A DNA stretch of 64,000 bases from Ardenticatenaceae bacterium. Lineage in GTDB: Bacteria; Chloroflexota; Anaerolineae; Promineifilales; Promineifilaceae. The stretch is from assembly GCA_020634315.1 (NCBI GenBank), contig JACKBV010000024.1:1-64000 (forward strand), read 5' to 3'. Under the pieces are notes generated by a model, which did no database searches, was not told the DNA's origin, and worked only from the letters and a program-made list of their open reading frames with translations. The stretch's first letter is position 1; each line of letters opens with the position of its first letter. The position numbers and the translations under genes were made by a program. Below, one piece after another: positions 26,887 to 36,024 of this stretch.

Positions 26887-27033
26887 TTTGCCCTCTTTCC
26901 ATCAAGCATCATAGCTCTGATTTTACCACACTCGGCGGTAACGTTGGACGTTTCATATTTCCTACTTTCTGAATTATACTTGCGGCGTTGGGAGTCAACG
27001 AAGGATGTTTAAGGGATCGTTGTGTGAAGTGAC

Positions 27034-29292
27034 GTGAAGATCGTACAAGGTAACATTCCAGAAAATAAAACCTGGCATGGGTTGCTGCTGGTGATGGCGG
27101 ATATGCCGCTGGGGCGAGTGTGGCAGCTTGGGCAGTGGTTGGCGCGTGTAAATAATGGGGTGCTGTTAACGGCCGTTATCATTGCCAACGACAAACCCGA
27201 AACCATCGCCTGGGCGCAGGCCACACTAAGCCAAATCGATCATGCTATCCATGAGGGAACCAAGATCGCCCCCTTAATCATCGAGGCCAATGATTACACC
27301 GAGGGTGTGCTGGACTTAGTCAAAATGGCATCGGTTGATTTGTTAATAGCCCATGCAGATGGGCCACAATGGATTAATCTGAACAAAATCCCTTGTGCGA
27401 TTGCTGTTGTGCGCGGTGAGAAAGCCACGTTGGACGAAGGTGAGGACATCTCATTGCGGCGCATCGTCGTCCCCACATCTGGTGGCCCCAACAGCGTGCA
27501 TGCCCTGTCCTTCCTGCTGCCATTGACAACAAAACTGGAAGTAACAGCATTGTACGTTGCCCCAACTTACCTGGGGCGTAACGAAGAAGCCTTGGGGCGA
27601 GATCGACTGCGCCAGGTTTTTAACTATCTGGATGCCGGAGATCGCATCAAAAGCAAGTTGCTCACGGCCGCTTCGGTCACTGCGGGGATTGTGCAAGAGG
27701 CCAGTGAGGCGTGCGATTTGGTTATTATTGGGGCCAGCCTGGAAAGCTCGGTCGACAAAGTGTTGTTTGGCGATATTCCGGCCGCCGTTGTGCGCGAGAG
27801 TAAAAAGCCGGTCATCATCTTTCGCCAGTCAAAGAATCTCCTGGGCGAGCTGCCCAGCCAGATTAGCTGGCGAATGCGCAATTTGCTGCCTCGCCTGGAT
27901 TTACGCCAGCGCACGGATGCTTATGTGCGCATCCGGCGTGGTGCGCGTCCGGACACTGATTTCTTTGTGCTGATTGGCCTTTCCGCCATGATTGCCGCCT
28001 TGGGTTTGCTTGTGAATAGCCCGGCCGTCGTCATTGGCGCGATGCTTGTTGCGCCTTTGATGTCGCCCATTGTCGGCGCTGGCATGGCGGTTGTGCTTGG
28101 AGATGCGCGGTTTTTGCGGCTCTCGTTGGGGGCTGTGGCACGCGGTGTGGTATTGGCGATTATGGTCGGCGCGTTGGCTGGTTTGTTGCGCATGGGACAG
28201 CCGCCTACGGCCGAAATTTTGGCACGCACACAGCCAACCATGCTTGACCTGGCTATTGCCCTTTTTTCGGGGATGGCTGGTGCGTATGCGCTTTGTCATT
28301 CGGATGCGGCTGGTGCTTTGCCCGGTGTGGCGATTGCCGCGGCATTGGTGCCGCCATTGGCGACTGTCGGCATATCCCTGTCTACAGGCCATTATGCCAG
28401 TGCGCTGGGGGCGCTGCTGCTCTTTACGACGAACTTTGTGGCGATCAGTTCGGCGACCGCGTTGATATTTTTGTTGTTGGGATTTCGGCCGCCGCAACTG
28501 CCGAAAGAGCGGCGTGTGGTGCAGGCACGCAGTGCCCGTATTGCGGTGTTGCTGCTGATCACCGTTTCTTTGCTGTTGGGGGTGACGACGTTCCAATTGG
28601 CCCAAACATCGGCACAACAAGATCGCATTTTTGCCGTTGCCGAGGAAAAGTTGGCTGAGGTGACGGGGGCAGAATTGGCGGAAGCGCATATCCTCTCTTT
28701 CACGGAGGGTTTTTTGGAGTTAGACCTGATTGCTCGTTCGCCGGTGGATATTCCTTATGCGCGGGTTGCCGATTTGCAGGAGCAGATAGGCGTGCAGTTG
28801 AGCAGTGAAGGGATTTTGGATGAATTGGAGCTGACGCTGACGGTGATTCGTGTGACGAAGCTTGATCCATTGGTGCCGCCGACGGCGACGCCGACGGCGA
28901 CACCCACTTTGACGCCGACGGCTGGCCCGACGCCGACGGCGACGAATACGCCCACTTTGACGCCCAGTGCAACGCCGACGACAACGCCCAGTGCGACGCC
29001 GACGGAAACGGCCACGACGTTGCCCACTGAAACGGCAACGGCCGTTCCCACCGATACAGCCACGCCCACGCCCACGCCAACGGTGTTAACGGCCGTTATC
29101 AGTTACCCCTTTGGCCTCAATTTACGCACAGCACCCAGCCGCACGGCAGATGTTTTGCTTCTCCTCGACGCAAATACCATCGTGATTTTGTTGGATGGGC
29201 GCGTGGAAGCTGATGGACTGCTTTGGCAGCAGGTGGAAGTGAGCGGTTTTATCGGCTGGGTATCTGACGAATTTTTACAGAGTGGCCCTTAA
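27034..29292 (+). CDS. Usp-like / DUF389 membrane / SH3b fusion protein
   Basis: A 752-residue protein starting at GTG. Residues 1-130 and 135-265 are two universal-stress-protein-like alpha/beta domains (the second ends VVRESKKPVIIFRQ with VIIGASLESSVDKVLFGDIP before it). DUF389 follows with five or six membrane helices at about 305-490 (GAMLVAPLMSPIVGAGMAVV is its signature). A soluble extracytoplasmic piece, a Thr/Pro linker (about 610-685, repeats of TPT/TAT) and a C-terminal SH3b domain (FGLNLRTAPSRTADVLLLL then GFIGWVSDEFLQ) finish it. DUF389 proteins are thought to be transport-related; the cytosolic Usp and wall-directed SH3b domains would link stress sensing with the envelope (inference). 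No operon partner. Confidence 0.85.
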   Translation: MKIVQGNIPENKTWHGLLLVMADMPLGRVWQLGQWLARVNNGVLLTAVIIANDKPETIAWAQATLSQIDHAIHEGTKIAPLIIEANDYTEGVLDLVKMASVDLLIAHADGPQWINLNKIPCAIAVVRGEKATLDEGEDISLRRIVVPTSGGPNSVHALSFLLPLTTKLEVTALYVAPTYLGRNEEALGRDRLRQVFNYLDAGDRIKSKLLTAASVTAGIVQEASEACDLVIIGASLESSVDKVLFGDIPAAVVRESKKPVIIFRQSKNLLGELPSQISWRMRNLLPRLDLRQRTDAYVRIRRGARPDTDFFVLIGLSAMIAALGLLVNSPAVVIGAMLVAPLMSPIVGAGMAVVLGDARFLRLSLGAVARGVVLAIMVGALAGLLRMGQPPTAEILARTQPTMLDLAIALFSGMAGAYALCHSDAAGALPGVAIAAALVPPLATVGISLSTGHYASALGALLLFTTNFVAISSATALIFLLLGFRPPQLPKERRVVQARSARIAVLLLITVSLLLGVTTFQLAQTSAQQDRIFAVAEEKLAEVTGAELAEAHILSFTEGFLELDLIARSPVDIPYARVADLQEQIGVQLSSEGILDELELTLTVIRVTKLDPLVPPTATPTATPTLTPTAGPTPTATNTPTLTPSATPTTTPSATPTETATTLPTETATAVPTDTATPTPTPTVLTAVISYPFGLNLRTAPSRTADVLLLLDANTIVILLDGRVEADGLLWQQVEVSGFIGWVSDEFLQSGP
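28871..29082 (+). repeat. low-complexity coding repeat (Thr-Pro linker)
   Basis: GACGGCGAC and CGCCCAC-type short repeats encode the Thr/Pro-rich linker of the DUF389 fusion protein. Antisense open frames here are artefacts of this composition. Confidence 0.8.
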
Positions 29293-29300
29293 ATGCAGGG

Positions 29301-29328
29301 TTGTTTTTGAGGTGAAAAGGGGTATAAT
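29301..29328 (+). promoter_or_regulatory. promoter of tRNA-Lys
   Basis: TTGTTT, a 16-base spacer and a perfect TATAAT end 19 bases before the tRNA, and start 8 bases after the DUF389 gene stop. Confidence 0.65.
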
Positions 29329-29347
29329 TTCCTGCGCATTAGGAAGA

Positions 29348-29419
29348 GGCCCTGTAGCTCAATGGCAGAGCAACTGACTCTTAATCAGCAGGTTGGAGGT
29401 TCGAGTCCTCCCAGGGTCA
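29348..29419 (+). tRNA. tRNA-Lys (CTT)
   Basis: Acceptor GGCCCTG pairs with CAGGGTC (one G-T), discriminator A. Anticodon arm CTGA-CTCTTAA-TCAG gives CTT. T arm GGAGG-TTCGAGT-CCTCC. CCA is not encoded. Confidence 0.94.
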
Positions 29420-29431
29420 TCATGAAGAAGG

Positions 29432-29460
29432 AAAGTCGCTGCAATGCGGCTTTTTTTGTT
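29432..29460 (+). terminator. Rho-independent terminator after tRNA-Lys
   Basis: AAAGTCGC and GCGGCTTT form an 8-bp stem (one T-G) around TGCAAT, followed by a long T tract, 13 bases after the tRNA. Confidence 0.8.
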
Positions 29461-29594
29461 TTTAGGCATATGTTGGCGGGTTAACAACAGCACAAAGTTC
29501 ATCGTGAATGAAAACCAACCTTCTGGGAGCATTGCCGCCGTATTCATCTCGTGTGGCAGATTTCCGGGAGGCTGATTTGAGGAGAGGCGAAGCA

Positions 29595-30452
29595 ATGCGT
29601 ACGTGGCGGGCAATGGGGGCGGTTTATATGGCCGGAGCGGCGCTGCTGTGGTCGGCCATGGAAGCGATTGTGGCGACGTTGGGGCAGTATGGAACGCCGC
29701 AGGTGGTATGGACGCGTTACAGCGTGCATTTGCTGTTGTTGGTGGGCGTGCTTTGGGGGCGTGGGCAGCGCGATTTTTGGCGGACGCGGCGGCTGCCTTT
29801 ACATGGGCTGCGTGGCAGTATGATGTTGGTGATGCCGTTAACGGCCGTTCTCGCTCGTCGCTTTTTGCCTGTGCCCAATTTGCTCTCCTTGTTTTGGTTG
29901 TCGCCGCTGCTGGTGGCGCTGCTGAGTTATGCCTTTTTGCGCGAGAAAATAGCGGGGCGTGCCTGGATCGTTGTCGTCGGTGGGTATGTGGGGATGTTGC
30001 TGTTGTTTATGCCAAACGGCCGTTTCCCCCTCGCCGGTCTCTTCCTTGCCTTGTGCATGGCCGCCAGTTTTAGTCTGTACCTGTTCTGGACAGTGATTTT
30101 AAGCCGCACAGAATCCATCCCCACAAATTTGTTTTACACGGCGCTGACGGTGTGGCTGTTGTTGACATTGGCGCTGCCCTGGTATTGGCAAACGCCGACG
30201 GTAACGGCCGTTGCCCGCATGGCGCTTGTCGGGGTGCTTGGCCTGGGGACGCTGTGGCTGCTAGAGAAGGCGGTTGAAGAAACGTCGCTGGCGCAGGTAG
30301 CCCCATTTTTATATTTGCAGCCGGTGTGGAATGTGCTGCTGGCCGCTGCGTGGCGTGGGCGTTGGCCTGACGCCTGGGGCGGTGTGGGCCTGGCGCTGGT
30401 GTTGGCGTTGTTGTGGTGGGGGTATCGGGCACAGGTTGGTGATGCGCACTGA
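29595..30452 (+). CDS. EamA-family (DMT) transporter A
   Basis: A 285-residue integral membrane protein with about ten hydrophobic helices and the two-EamA-repeat layout of drug/metabolite transporters (GAALLWSAMEAIVATLG at the start; VAPFLYLQPVWNVLLAAA near the end). The start is set by GAGGAG nine bases upstream; an upstream ATG at 29508 has no such site and adds a polar, unlikely N-terminus. It overlaps the next EamA gene by 11 bp, so the two could form a heterodimer. Substrate unknown. Confidence 0.85.
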   Translation: MRTWRAMGAVYMAGAALLWSAMEAIVATLGQYGTPQVVWTRYSVHLLLLVGVLWGRGQRDFWRTRRLPLHGLRGSMMLVMPLTAVLARRFLPVPNLLSLFWLSPLLVALLSYAFLREKIAGRAWIVVVGGYVGMLLLFMPNGRFPLAGLFLALCMAASFSLYLFWTVILSRTESIPTNLFYTALTVWLLLTLALPWYWQTPTVTAVARMALVGVLGLGTLWLLEKAVEETSLAQVAPFLYLQPVWNVLLAAAWRGRWPDAWGGVGLALVLALLWWGYRAQVGDAH

Positions 30453-31329
30453 GGAAGGTGAGGGGAACGGCCGTTTCCTGGTGCTCTTCGCCGCGATGTT
30501 GTGGGGGACAACGGGCACGGCGCAGGCGTTGGCGCCGCCGACAGCCAGTCCGGCGGCCATTGGCGCTGTGCGTTTAGCCTTGGGGGGTGTGGCGCTGCTG
30601 CTCCTGGCTGGTCGCCGAGGATTTTTGCGGCGTGGTGGGGTATGGCCGTTGTGGCCTGTCCTGATCGCTGCCGGTTGTATGGCCCTTTATCAGTTAAGCT
30701 TTTTTGCGGGCGTGGCGCGTACCGGCGTTGCTATCGGCACGATTGTCGGTATTGGCAGTGCGCCGATTTTAGCCGGGCTGCTGGCCTTTGTGGTGGAACA
30801 TGAACGCCCGGAACCTGCCTGGTGGGTCGCGACGACATTGGCCGTTGTGGGCTGTGGCTTGCTGCTGCAAGGTGGCGGCGCAGATGTGCGGGTGGATGGC
30901 GTTGGTGTGTTGTTGGCGTTGGGCGCGGGCGGCGCGTATGCCGCTTACACGTTAGCCAGCAAGCGGCTGCTGCGTTATCAGCCGCCGGAAGCTGTGACGG
31001 CGTTGGTCTTTAGCCTGGGCGCGTTGCTGCTGCTGCCGTTGCTGTTCACGGTTGATTTGTCCTGGCTGCGCCAGCCGCGCGGTTTCCTGGTGGCGCTTCA
31101 CCTGGGTTTGGTGACGGTGACGGTGGCTTATTTGTTGTTTGTGCGTGGCTTGCTGTCTGTGCCTGCGGCAACGGCCGTTACGCTGACATTGGCCGAGCCT
31201 TTGACGGCGGGCATGTTGGGCGTCTTTTTGTTGGGCGAACGGCTGCCCTGGTCGGCGCTTGGCGGGGTGGGGCTGTTGTTGGCGGGGCTGGCCTGGTTAA
31301 CGGCCGTACCGCGGCGTAGGGCGATGTGA
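30442..31329 (+). CDS. EamA-family (DMT) transporter B
   Basis: A 295-residue ten-helix transporter of the same superfamily: AAMLWGTTGTAQALAP opens the first repeat and LTLAEPLTAGMLGVFLLGE is the typical end of the second. The ATG at 30442 overlaps the last codons of transporter A and is followed by a polar stretch, then the first helix. Translational coupling is expected. Two ACGGCCGT palindromes lie in it, including one in the first codons, read as Asn-Gly-Arg. Confidence 0.88.
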   Translation: MRTEEGEGNGRFLVLFAAMLWGTTGTAQALAPPTASPAAIGAVRLALGGVALLLLAGRRGFLRRGGVWPLWPVLIAAGCMALYQLSFFAGVARTGVAIGTIVGIGSAPILAGLLAFVVEHERPEPAWWVATTLAVVGCGLLLQGGGADVRVDGVGVLLALGAGGAYAAYTLASKRLLRYQPPEAVTALVFSLGALLLLPLLFTVDLSWLRQPRGFLVALHLGLVTVTVAYLLFVRGLLSVPAATAVTLTLAEPLTAGMLGVFLLGERLPWSALGGVGLLLAGLAWLTAVPRRRAM

Positions 31330-31332
31330 GCC

Positions 31333-32538
31333 ATGCGCTATTGGCAAGTGTTGCTGCCCCTGCTTCTCTGTTTGCTCGTTGTTGCCTTGCTGCCCGCGTC
31401 GGTTCCGGCGGTTGCGCCAACACAGGTGCAGGTGCAATGGGACGCCACGGCAGACGATATATTGTTCCCCCTGTTTCCCCAATTTGACTGGTTGAACTGG
31501 TATGCGGCGGAATCGGGTTATCTGCCCAGCCAGGCGTTCTTTGGCCCGTATGTGATTGTGCCGGTGGGGGATGTGCTTTATGTGGGGTTGGGGTCGGCGC
31601 GACCGGCAGAGATGGATGGGGCGCTGCTGGCACAGGTTGATGAGACGGTAACGGCCGTTTCTCCCCTCACCGAACAAGGCATTCACGAGATGATTTGGGT
31701 GACAGACACGCTGCACATTGCCGGGTCAGACCCGTGCTGCCCTGATGATTGGAGCGCGGGCAACCATTACACATACACGCCGCCTGGCCCACTTTTGAAG
31801 CACCGCGACGCGCAAAATGGATTGGCGCATGTGCTGCATACCTGGGGTTTGTGGATGGATGCGGGGAATGTGTTGTATGCGGCCGTTTCCGCTGAAGTTA
31901 CGCCGCTGCAATACGGGCGGCTCATGCGTAGTTTCGATGAAGGTGTCACCTGGGAATTGGTCAGCAACGTCAGCAATTATCGTGTGTATGACGTGTTTCG
32001 CTTTGACGAAATGCTCTATGTGCTGGCAAATGACGCCCATCTGATGCCGCTGTACCTGCTGCGCAGCCCCAATGATGGCTCGTCGTGGGAGGTGGCGCTG
32101 GCCGAGCCATTGCAGCGTATTCGCATAGTGAATTTCGCTGGGCAGCTGCTGGTTGTCAGTTTTGCGCGAGATGCGCTGTATGCGCTGTCTGGCGATGATG
32201 TGACGCGTTATGATTTACCGGCAGAAACGCACATCGGTGTCTCTTATGCAGATGAGCCGCAGTATTCAGACTACAATTTGCTGGCGGTGTATGGGGATTG
32301 GCTGTACGCGATTTGGGAAGTGGGCGGCGGCGACCGCCCACTCTATTATGTGGTGCGCACGCAGGATTTGCTGCATTGGGAGGGGGTGGCGGTGACGGAA
32401 CGGCCGTTAATCGCCATCACCTATTGGCCGCAGCGCGAAACCATCGTCGTTGGCAGCAGCGGCACAGCCGCAAACTTGTGGCGGCCGCTGCGCCTTGATG
32501 ACAAGCTCTATTTGCCGCTGATCGGCAAATCATCATAA
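31333..32538 (+). CDS. secreted protein, probable beta-propeller, with YLPL tail
   Basis: A 401-residue protein with a signal peptide (hydrophobic 7-22, cleavage probably near SVPAVA). The mature part has recurring blocks such as DGSSWEVAL, EGVTWELVS and LLHWEGVAV, like the Asp-box strands of sialidase/exo-alpha beta-propellers, but no sialidase active-site set is evident. It ends KLYLPLIGKSS; a short hydrophobic YLPL/YLPY tail recurs on exported Chloroflexota proteins and may be an anchoring or sorting signal (inference). It begins 3 bp after transporter B, so it may be the third gene of that operon. Confidence 0.72.
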   Translation: MRYWQVLLPLLLCLLVVALLPASVPAVAPTQVQVQWDATADDILFPLFPQFDWLNWYAAESGYLPSQAFFGPYVIVPVGDVLYVGLGSARPAEMDGALLAQVDETVTAVSPLTEQGIHEMIWVTDTLHIAGSDPCCPDDWSAGNHYTYTPPGPLLKHRDAQNGLAHVLHTWGLWMDAGNVLYAAVSAEVTPLQYGRLMRSFDEGVTWELVSNVSNYRVYDVFRFDEMLYVLANDAHLMPLYLLRSPNDGSSWEVALAEPLQRIRIVNFAGQLLVVSFARDALYALSGDDVTRYDLPAETHIGVSYADEPQYSDYNLLAVYGDWLYAIWEVGGGDRPLYYVVRTQDLLHWEGVAVTERPLIAITYWPQRETIVVGSSGTAANLWRPLRLDDKLYLPLIGKSS

Positions 32539-32543
32539 CCCAT

Positions 32544-34013
32544 CTACATGTCGTGGTTGCCGCATCCCTGCACCCAGGTAAATCCATCATGGTTGATGAG
32601 TAAGTCCGCCTCTGCTGGACCCCAACTGCCCGGTTCATACAAAGCCAGGGGCGGCGCGGCTTCCGTTTCCCAACCCGCCAAAATGGGGTCAACCAACTGC
32701 CACGCCAGTTCGATGGCATCCCCGCGAGTGAACAATGACGCATCCCCTTTTAAGGCATCGAACAGCAGCCGTTCATACGCTTCGGGAATCGATGTCGGGC
32801 CAAATGTGTCGTCATAGTGAAAGGACATATCTACCGGACGCATGTCTGCGGCCGTATCTGGCACTTTGGCCTGGAAAGAGAAATGAATCCCTTCGTCTGG
32901 CTGCACGCAAATGGAGAGATAGTTGGCGGCTAATTTGCTGCCGGGCGGCATGGGGAACATGACATGTGGCGGCCGTTTGAAGAAAATGGTGATTTCGGTG
33001 GATTTGTCGGCCAGCGCTTTGCCGGAACGCAGATAAAAGGGCACACCTTGCCAGCGCCAATTGTCAATGTAAAAGCGCAATGCTGTGTAGGTCGCCGTCT
33101 CCGAATTAGGGGCGACGCCTTCAGCTTCGCTGTAGCCACGATATTGGGCACGCACGGTGTGTTTGGCGACTTCGTGTGGTTGAATGGGGCGAATGGCGCT
33201 GAAAACCTTGGCCTTTTCGTTGCGCAGGGCATCGGCCTCAAATGAGGCTGGCGGCTCCATGGCGACGAGCGAGAGGAGTTGCAGCATATGATTTTGCACC
33301 ATATCGCGCACGACGCCGACGCCATCGTAGTAGCCGGCGCGATGCCCAACGTCTACCGTTTCGGTGGCGGTGATTTGCACGTGATCGATGTAATTGCGAT
33401 TCCACACTGGCTCGAAGAGTGAGTTGGCAAACCGGAAGACGAGTAAGTTTTGCACGGTTTCTTTGCCCAGGTAGTGGTCGATGCGGTAGATTTGCCGTTC
33501 GCGTAGGACTTGGTGAACGGCCGTATTCAATGCCTGCGCCGATTGCAAATCATGCCCAAACGGTTTTTCAATGACCACATGACGCCAGCCTTCGCTTTCG
33601 TCAACCAGGTTGGCTGCGCCCAGGTTGGCGATGGCCGGTTCATAGAGGCGCGGCGCAATTGCCAGATAGTAGAGGCGGTTGCACGGGCCATTGTTTTCCT
33701 CAAACTGGCGCAAATACGCATCCAGGCGCTGCATGTCGGCCACATCTCCTAAGTCCAGGGGGCGGTAGGTGACGTTGGCGGCGAATTTTTGCCACAGACC
33801 GGCATTGTACTTGTCGTTGGCAAACTCTTTGACGCCTGATTCCATGTTTTGGCGAAATTCGTCATCGCTAAAGGTGCTGCGCGACACGCCAACGATGCGC
33901 CATTTATCGGGCATCCGTTTTTTGACGTAGAGGCTGTAGAGGGCGGGTATTAATTTGCGGTGGGTGAGGTCGCCCGAAGCGCCAAAGATGACGATGATGG
34001 TGTTTTCATTCAT
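32544..34013 (-). CDS. zwf: glucose-6-phosphate 1-dehydrogenase
   Basis: This enzyme oxidises glucose-6-phosphate to 6-phosphogluconolactone with NADP, the first step of the oxidative pentose phosphate route. The 489-residue protein has the nucleotide loop GASGDLTHRKL at 11-21 and the active-site motif RIDHYLGKETVQN at about 177-189; both are standard, and the length is normal. It converges with the secreted protein gene (stop codons 5 bp apart) and is followed upstream on the same strand by an unknown gene 12 bp before its start. No gnd or pgl neighbour is present. Confidence 0.97.
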   Translation of the reverse strand: MNENTIIVIFGASGDLTHRKLIPALYSLYVKKRMPDKWRIVGVSRSTFSDDEFRQNMESGVKEFANDKYNAGLWQKFAANVTYRPLDLGDVADMQRLDAYLRQFEENNGPCNRLYYLAIAPRLYEPAIANLGAANLVDESEGWRHVVIEKPFGHDLQSAQALNTAVHQVLRERQIYRIDHYLGKETVQNLLVFRFANSLFEPVWNRNYIDHVQITATETVDVGHRAGYYDGVGVVRDMVQNHMLQLLSLVAMEPPASFEADALRNEKAKVFSAIRPIQPHEVAKHTVRAQYRGYSEAEGVAPNSETATYTALRFYIDNWRWQGVPFYLRSGKALADKSTEITIFFKRPPHVMFPMPPGSKLAANYLSICVQPDEGIHFSFQAKVPDTAADMRPVDMSFHYDDTFGPTSIPEAYERLLFDALKGDASLFTRGDAIELAWQLVDPILAGWETEAAPPLALYEPGSWGPAEADLLINHDGFTWVQGCGNHDM

Positions 34014-34025
34014 GATTTGCTTTCC

Positions 34026-34679
34026 TTAACCTGCTGTGATTTGCACGCCACCTTTGTTGGCGGCTTCTTGTGTGATGTGCTCAACCAGGGCGTGCAGGGC
34101 AGGTTCTGATTGGGGGATTTGGTGTGGGTGGATGTCGATACGGCCGTTTCTGCACAAGACAGCCAGGGGCACATGGTAAATTGCGCCTGCTTCCTTCACT
34201 TCATATTCGCGCTCCGGGCGCAAACCGCGTTCGCGCAAGGTGGCAAACAGCCGGTCTACGTAAGGGTCGCCTTCGATAAACAAGTCGTTGATCTCTACCG
34301 CGTCTTGAAAGCGATCCCAGGTTGTGTGAATGAAGGTGATGCGCCGCCAACGCAGGCTGATAATCGGCCGTGGCAGCTTTTGCAGCGGCCCTAGCTGCAC
34401 TTTGTAATACAGTGCTTGTGCGCGTGGATGATCTGGTTCATCAGGGAAAAGTGCTGTGCGCGTCACCAGTTCATGCCCCAGGCGCGGCGCGTAATAGCTA
34501 ATGGTCCATTTCTCCAGGCCAAACCGCCGCCCAAAATAAAATGCCAGATATTCGGCGTAAAGTCCTTTGGGGGCGTGCTGTTGTGGAATGCGATACCAGC
34601 CTTCTTGCTGCAAAATGGCAAAGTCGGCCGGGTCGGGTACATAAGCCACTAAGACGCGATCTTCTGGGTACATACACAT
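34026..34679 (-). CDS. unknown protein, possibly nuclease-like, upstream of zwf
   Basis: A protein of 217 residues (ATG at 34679; an ATG at 34673 is equally possible and no clear ribosome site decides). I do not recognise the first ~110 residues. The second half, with VDRLFATLRERGLRPEREY then EVKEAGAIYHVPLAVLCRNG and RIDIH, has the arrangement of small PD-(D/E)XK endonuclease-like domains (DUF559-like: helix, x-RPExxY, then acidic strands), but the catalytic Lys is not clear, so this is tentative. It ends 12 bp before zwf and may be cotranscribed with it. Confidence 0.6.
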   Translation of the reverse strand: MCMYPEDRVLVAYVPDPADFAILQQEGWYRIPQQHAPKGLYAEYLAFYFGRRFGLEKWTISYYAPRLGHELVTRTALFPDEPDHPRAQALYYKVQLGPLQKLPRPIISLRWRRITFIHTTWDRFQDAVEINDLFIEGDPYVDRLFATLRERGLRPEREYEVKEAGAIYHVPLAVLCRNGRIDIHPHQIPQSEPALHALVEHITQEAANKGGVQITAG

Positions 34680-34915
34680 CAACACACAAACGAGATGCTG
34701 CCTATACTAATCCAGCCTGCGTAAACTGACAAAAAACGGCCGTTTCTCGCCACCACCCGCTGAAAAAATACAGAATCCCACCTATTTTATCCCCGTATCC
34801 ACCATGTCTCTGTGATTCTACTTACCGTTTAATGGTGACAGCGTCGTGAAATCTATCTGTAAGGTTGTCCATTTCAGGATATAATCACCACTATACTTAC
34901 CAAAAAGAGGATATG

Positions 34916-36022
34916 ATGGCCGATCCCCGTGTAGAAAAATTAGCCCACTTACTTGCCAACTATTGTGTCGCTGTCCAACCGGGCGACAAAGTTTTTATTC
35001 GTGGCACGTCAACGGCTATGCCCCTGGTACAGGAGACATACCGCGAAGTGCTGCGTGCCGGTGGGTTGGCAACCGTTTGGCTGCAAGACCTGGCATTTGA
35101 AGAAATTCTGCTCAAAGAAGGCAACGATGCACAGTTGCAGTTCATTCCCGAACCGCTGGCTCTGAGCATGGAAGTGTATGACTGCCGCATCAGCATTCAA
35201 GGCGCGGAGAATACGCGTGTCTTGTCTGGCGTTGATCCGGCGCGGCAGCGAATTCTGCGCACCGCCGAACGGGGTATATTCCAGACATTTATGGAGCGCA
35301 GTGCGAGTGGTGCGCTGCGTTGGACGGGAACGTTGTTCCCCACCCATGCTCATGCGCAGGATGCCGACATGTCTTTAACGGAGTTTGAAGATTTTGTCTA
35401 CCGTGCATGCCATGTGGACAAGGATGATCCGGTTGCCGAGTGGCGTCAGTTGAGCGTGATGCAGCAAAAACTGGTGGATTGGCTCAAGGGAAAGCGGGCG
35501 GTCAAGGTGCAAGGGCCTAATGTGGATTTGACGCTTTCGATTGCCGACCGTGTTTTTTCTAATTCTGATGGGCATAAAAATATGCCTAGCGGTGAGATTT
35601 TCACCGGGCCGGTGGAAGAGTCGGTAAATGGTTGGGTGCGTTTTACTTATCCGGCCATTCATCAAGGGCGTGAAGTGGAAGGAATTGAGCTGCGTTTTGC
35701 GGATGGCAAGGTGGTGGACGCTACGGCCAAGAAGAATGAGGCATATTTAACGGCCGTTCTCGATACCGATCCTGGCGCACGTTACCTGGGCGAATTTGCT
35801 GTGGGCACCAACTACGGCATTGATCGCTTTACGCGCTCGATTTTGTTTGATGAGAAGATCGGCGGCACCATTCACATGGCTGTTGGCGGCGGCTATCCGG
35901 AAACGGGCAGCAAGAATAAATCGGCCGTGCATTGGGACATGATTTGTGACATGCGCGACGGCGGCAAAATTTGGGTCGATGACGAACTGTTTTATGACAG
36001 TGGGCAGTTCATGATTGGGTAG
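34916..36022 (+). CDS. M29-family aminopeptidase
   Basis: A 368-residue metal-dependent aminopeptidase of the thermophilic AmpS/T (M29) type. Metal-ligand segments of the family are visible: GEIFTGPVE, LGEFAVGTN, HMAVGGGYPETG and HWDMICD. A family-typical N-terminus (DPRVEKLAHLLANYCVAVQP then GDKVFIRG) follows the start. AAAGAGG five bases upstream favours ATG 34916 over the ATG at 34913 and over an upstream ATG at 34865. mutM begins 2 bp after its stop, forming a short operon with it and the next gene. It is probably a cytosolic peptide-recycling enzyme. Confidence 0.9.
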   Translation: MADPRVEKLAHLLANYCVAVQPGDKVFIRGTSTAMPLVQETYREVLRAGGLATVWLQDLAFEEILLKEGNDAQLQFIPEPLALSMEVYDCRISIQGAENTRVLSGVDPARQRILRTAERGIFQTFMERSASGALRWTGTLFPTHAHAQDADMSLTEFEDFVYRACHVDKDDPVAEWRQLSVMQQKLVDWLKGKRAVKVQGPNVDLTLSIADRVFSNSDGHKNMPSGEIFTGPVEESVNGWVRFTYPAIHQGREVEGIELRFADGKVVDATAKKNEAYLTAVLDTDPGARYLGEFAVGTNYGIDRFTRSILFDEKIGGTIHMAVGGGYPETGSKNKSAVHWDMICDMRDGGKIWVDDELFYDSGQFMIG

Positions 36023-36024
36023 GT

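Noticed and set aside
28700..29080. Antisense open frames over the Thr/Pro linker of the DUF389 gene
   Set aside because: They are products of the low-complexity repeat and have no codon bias or start signal.
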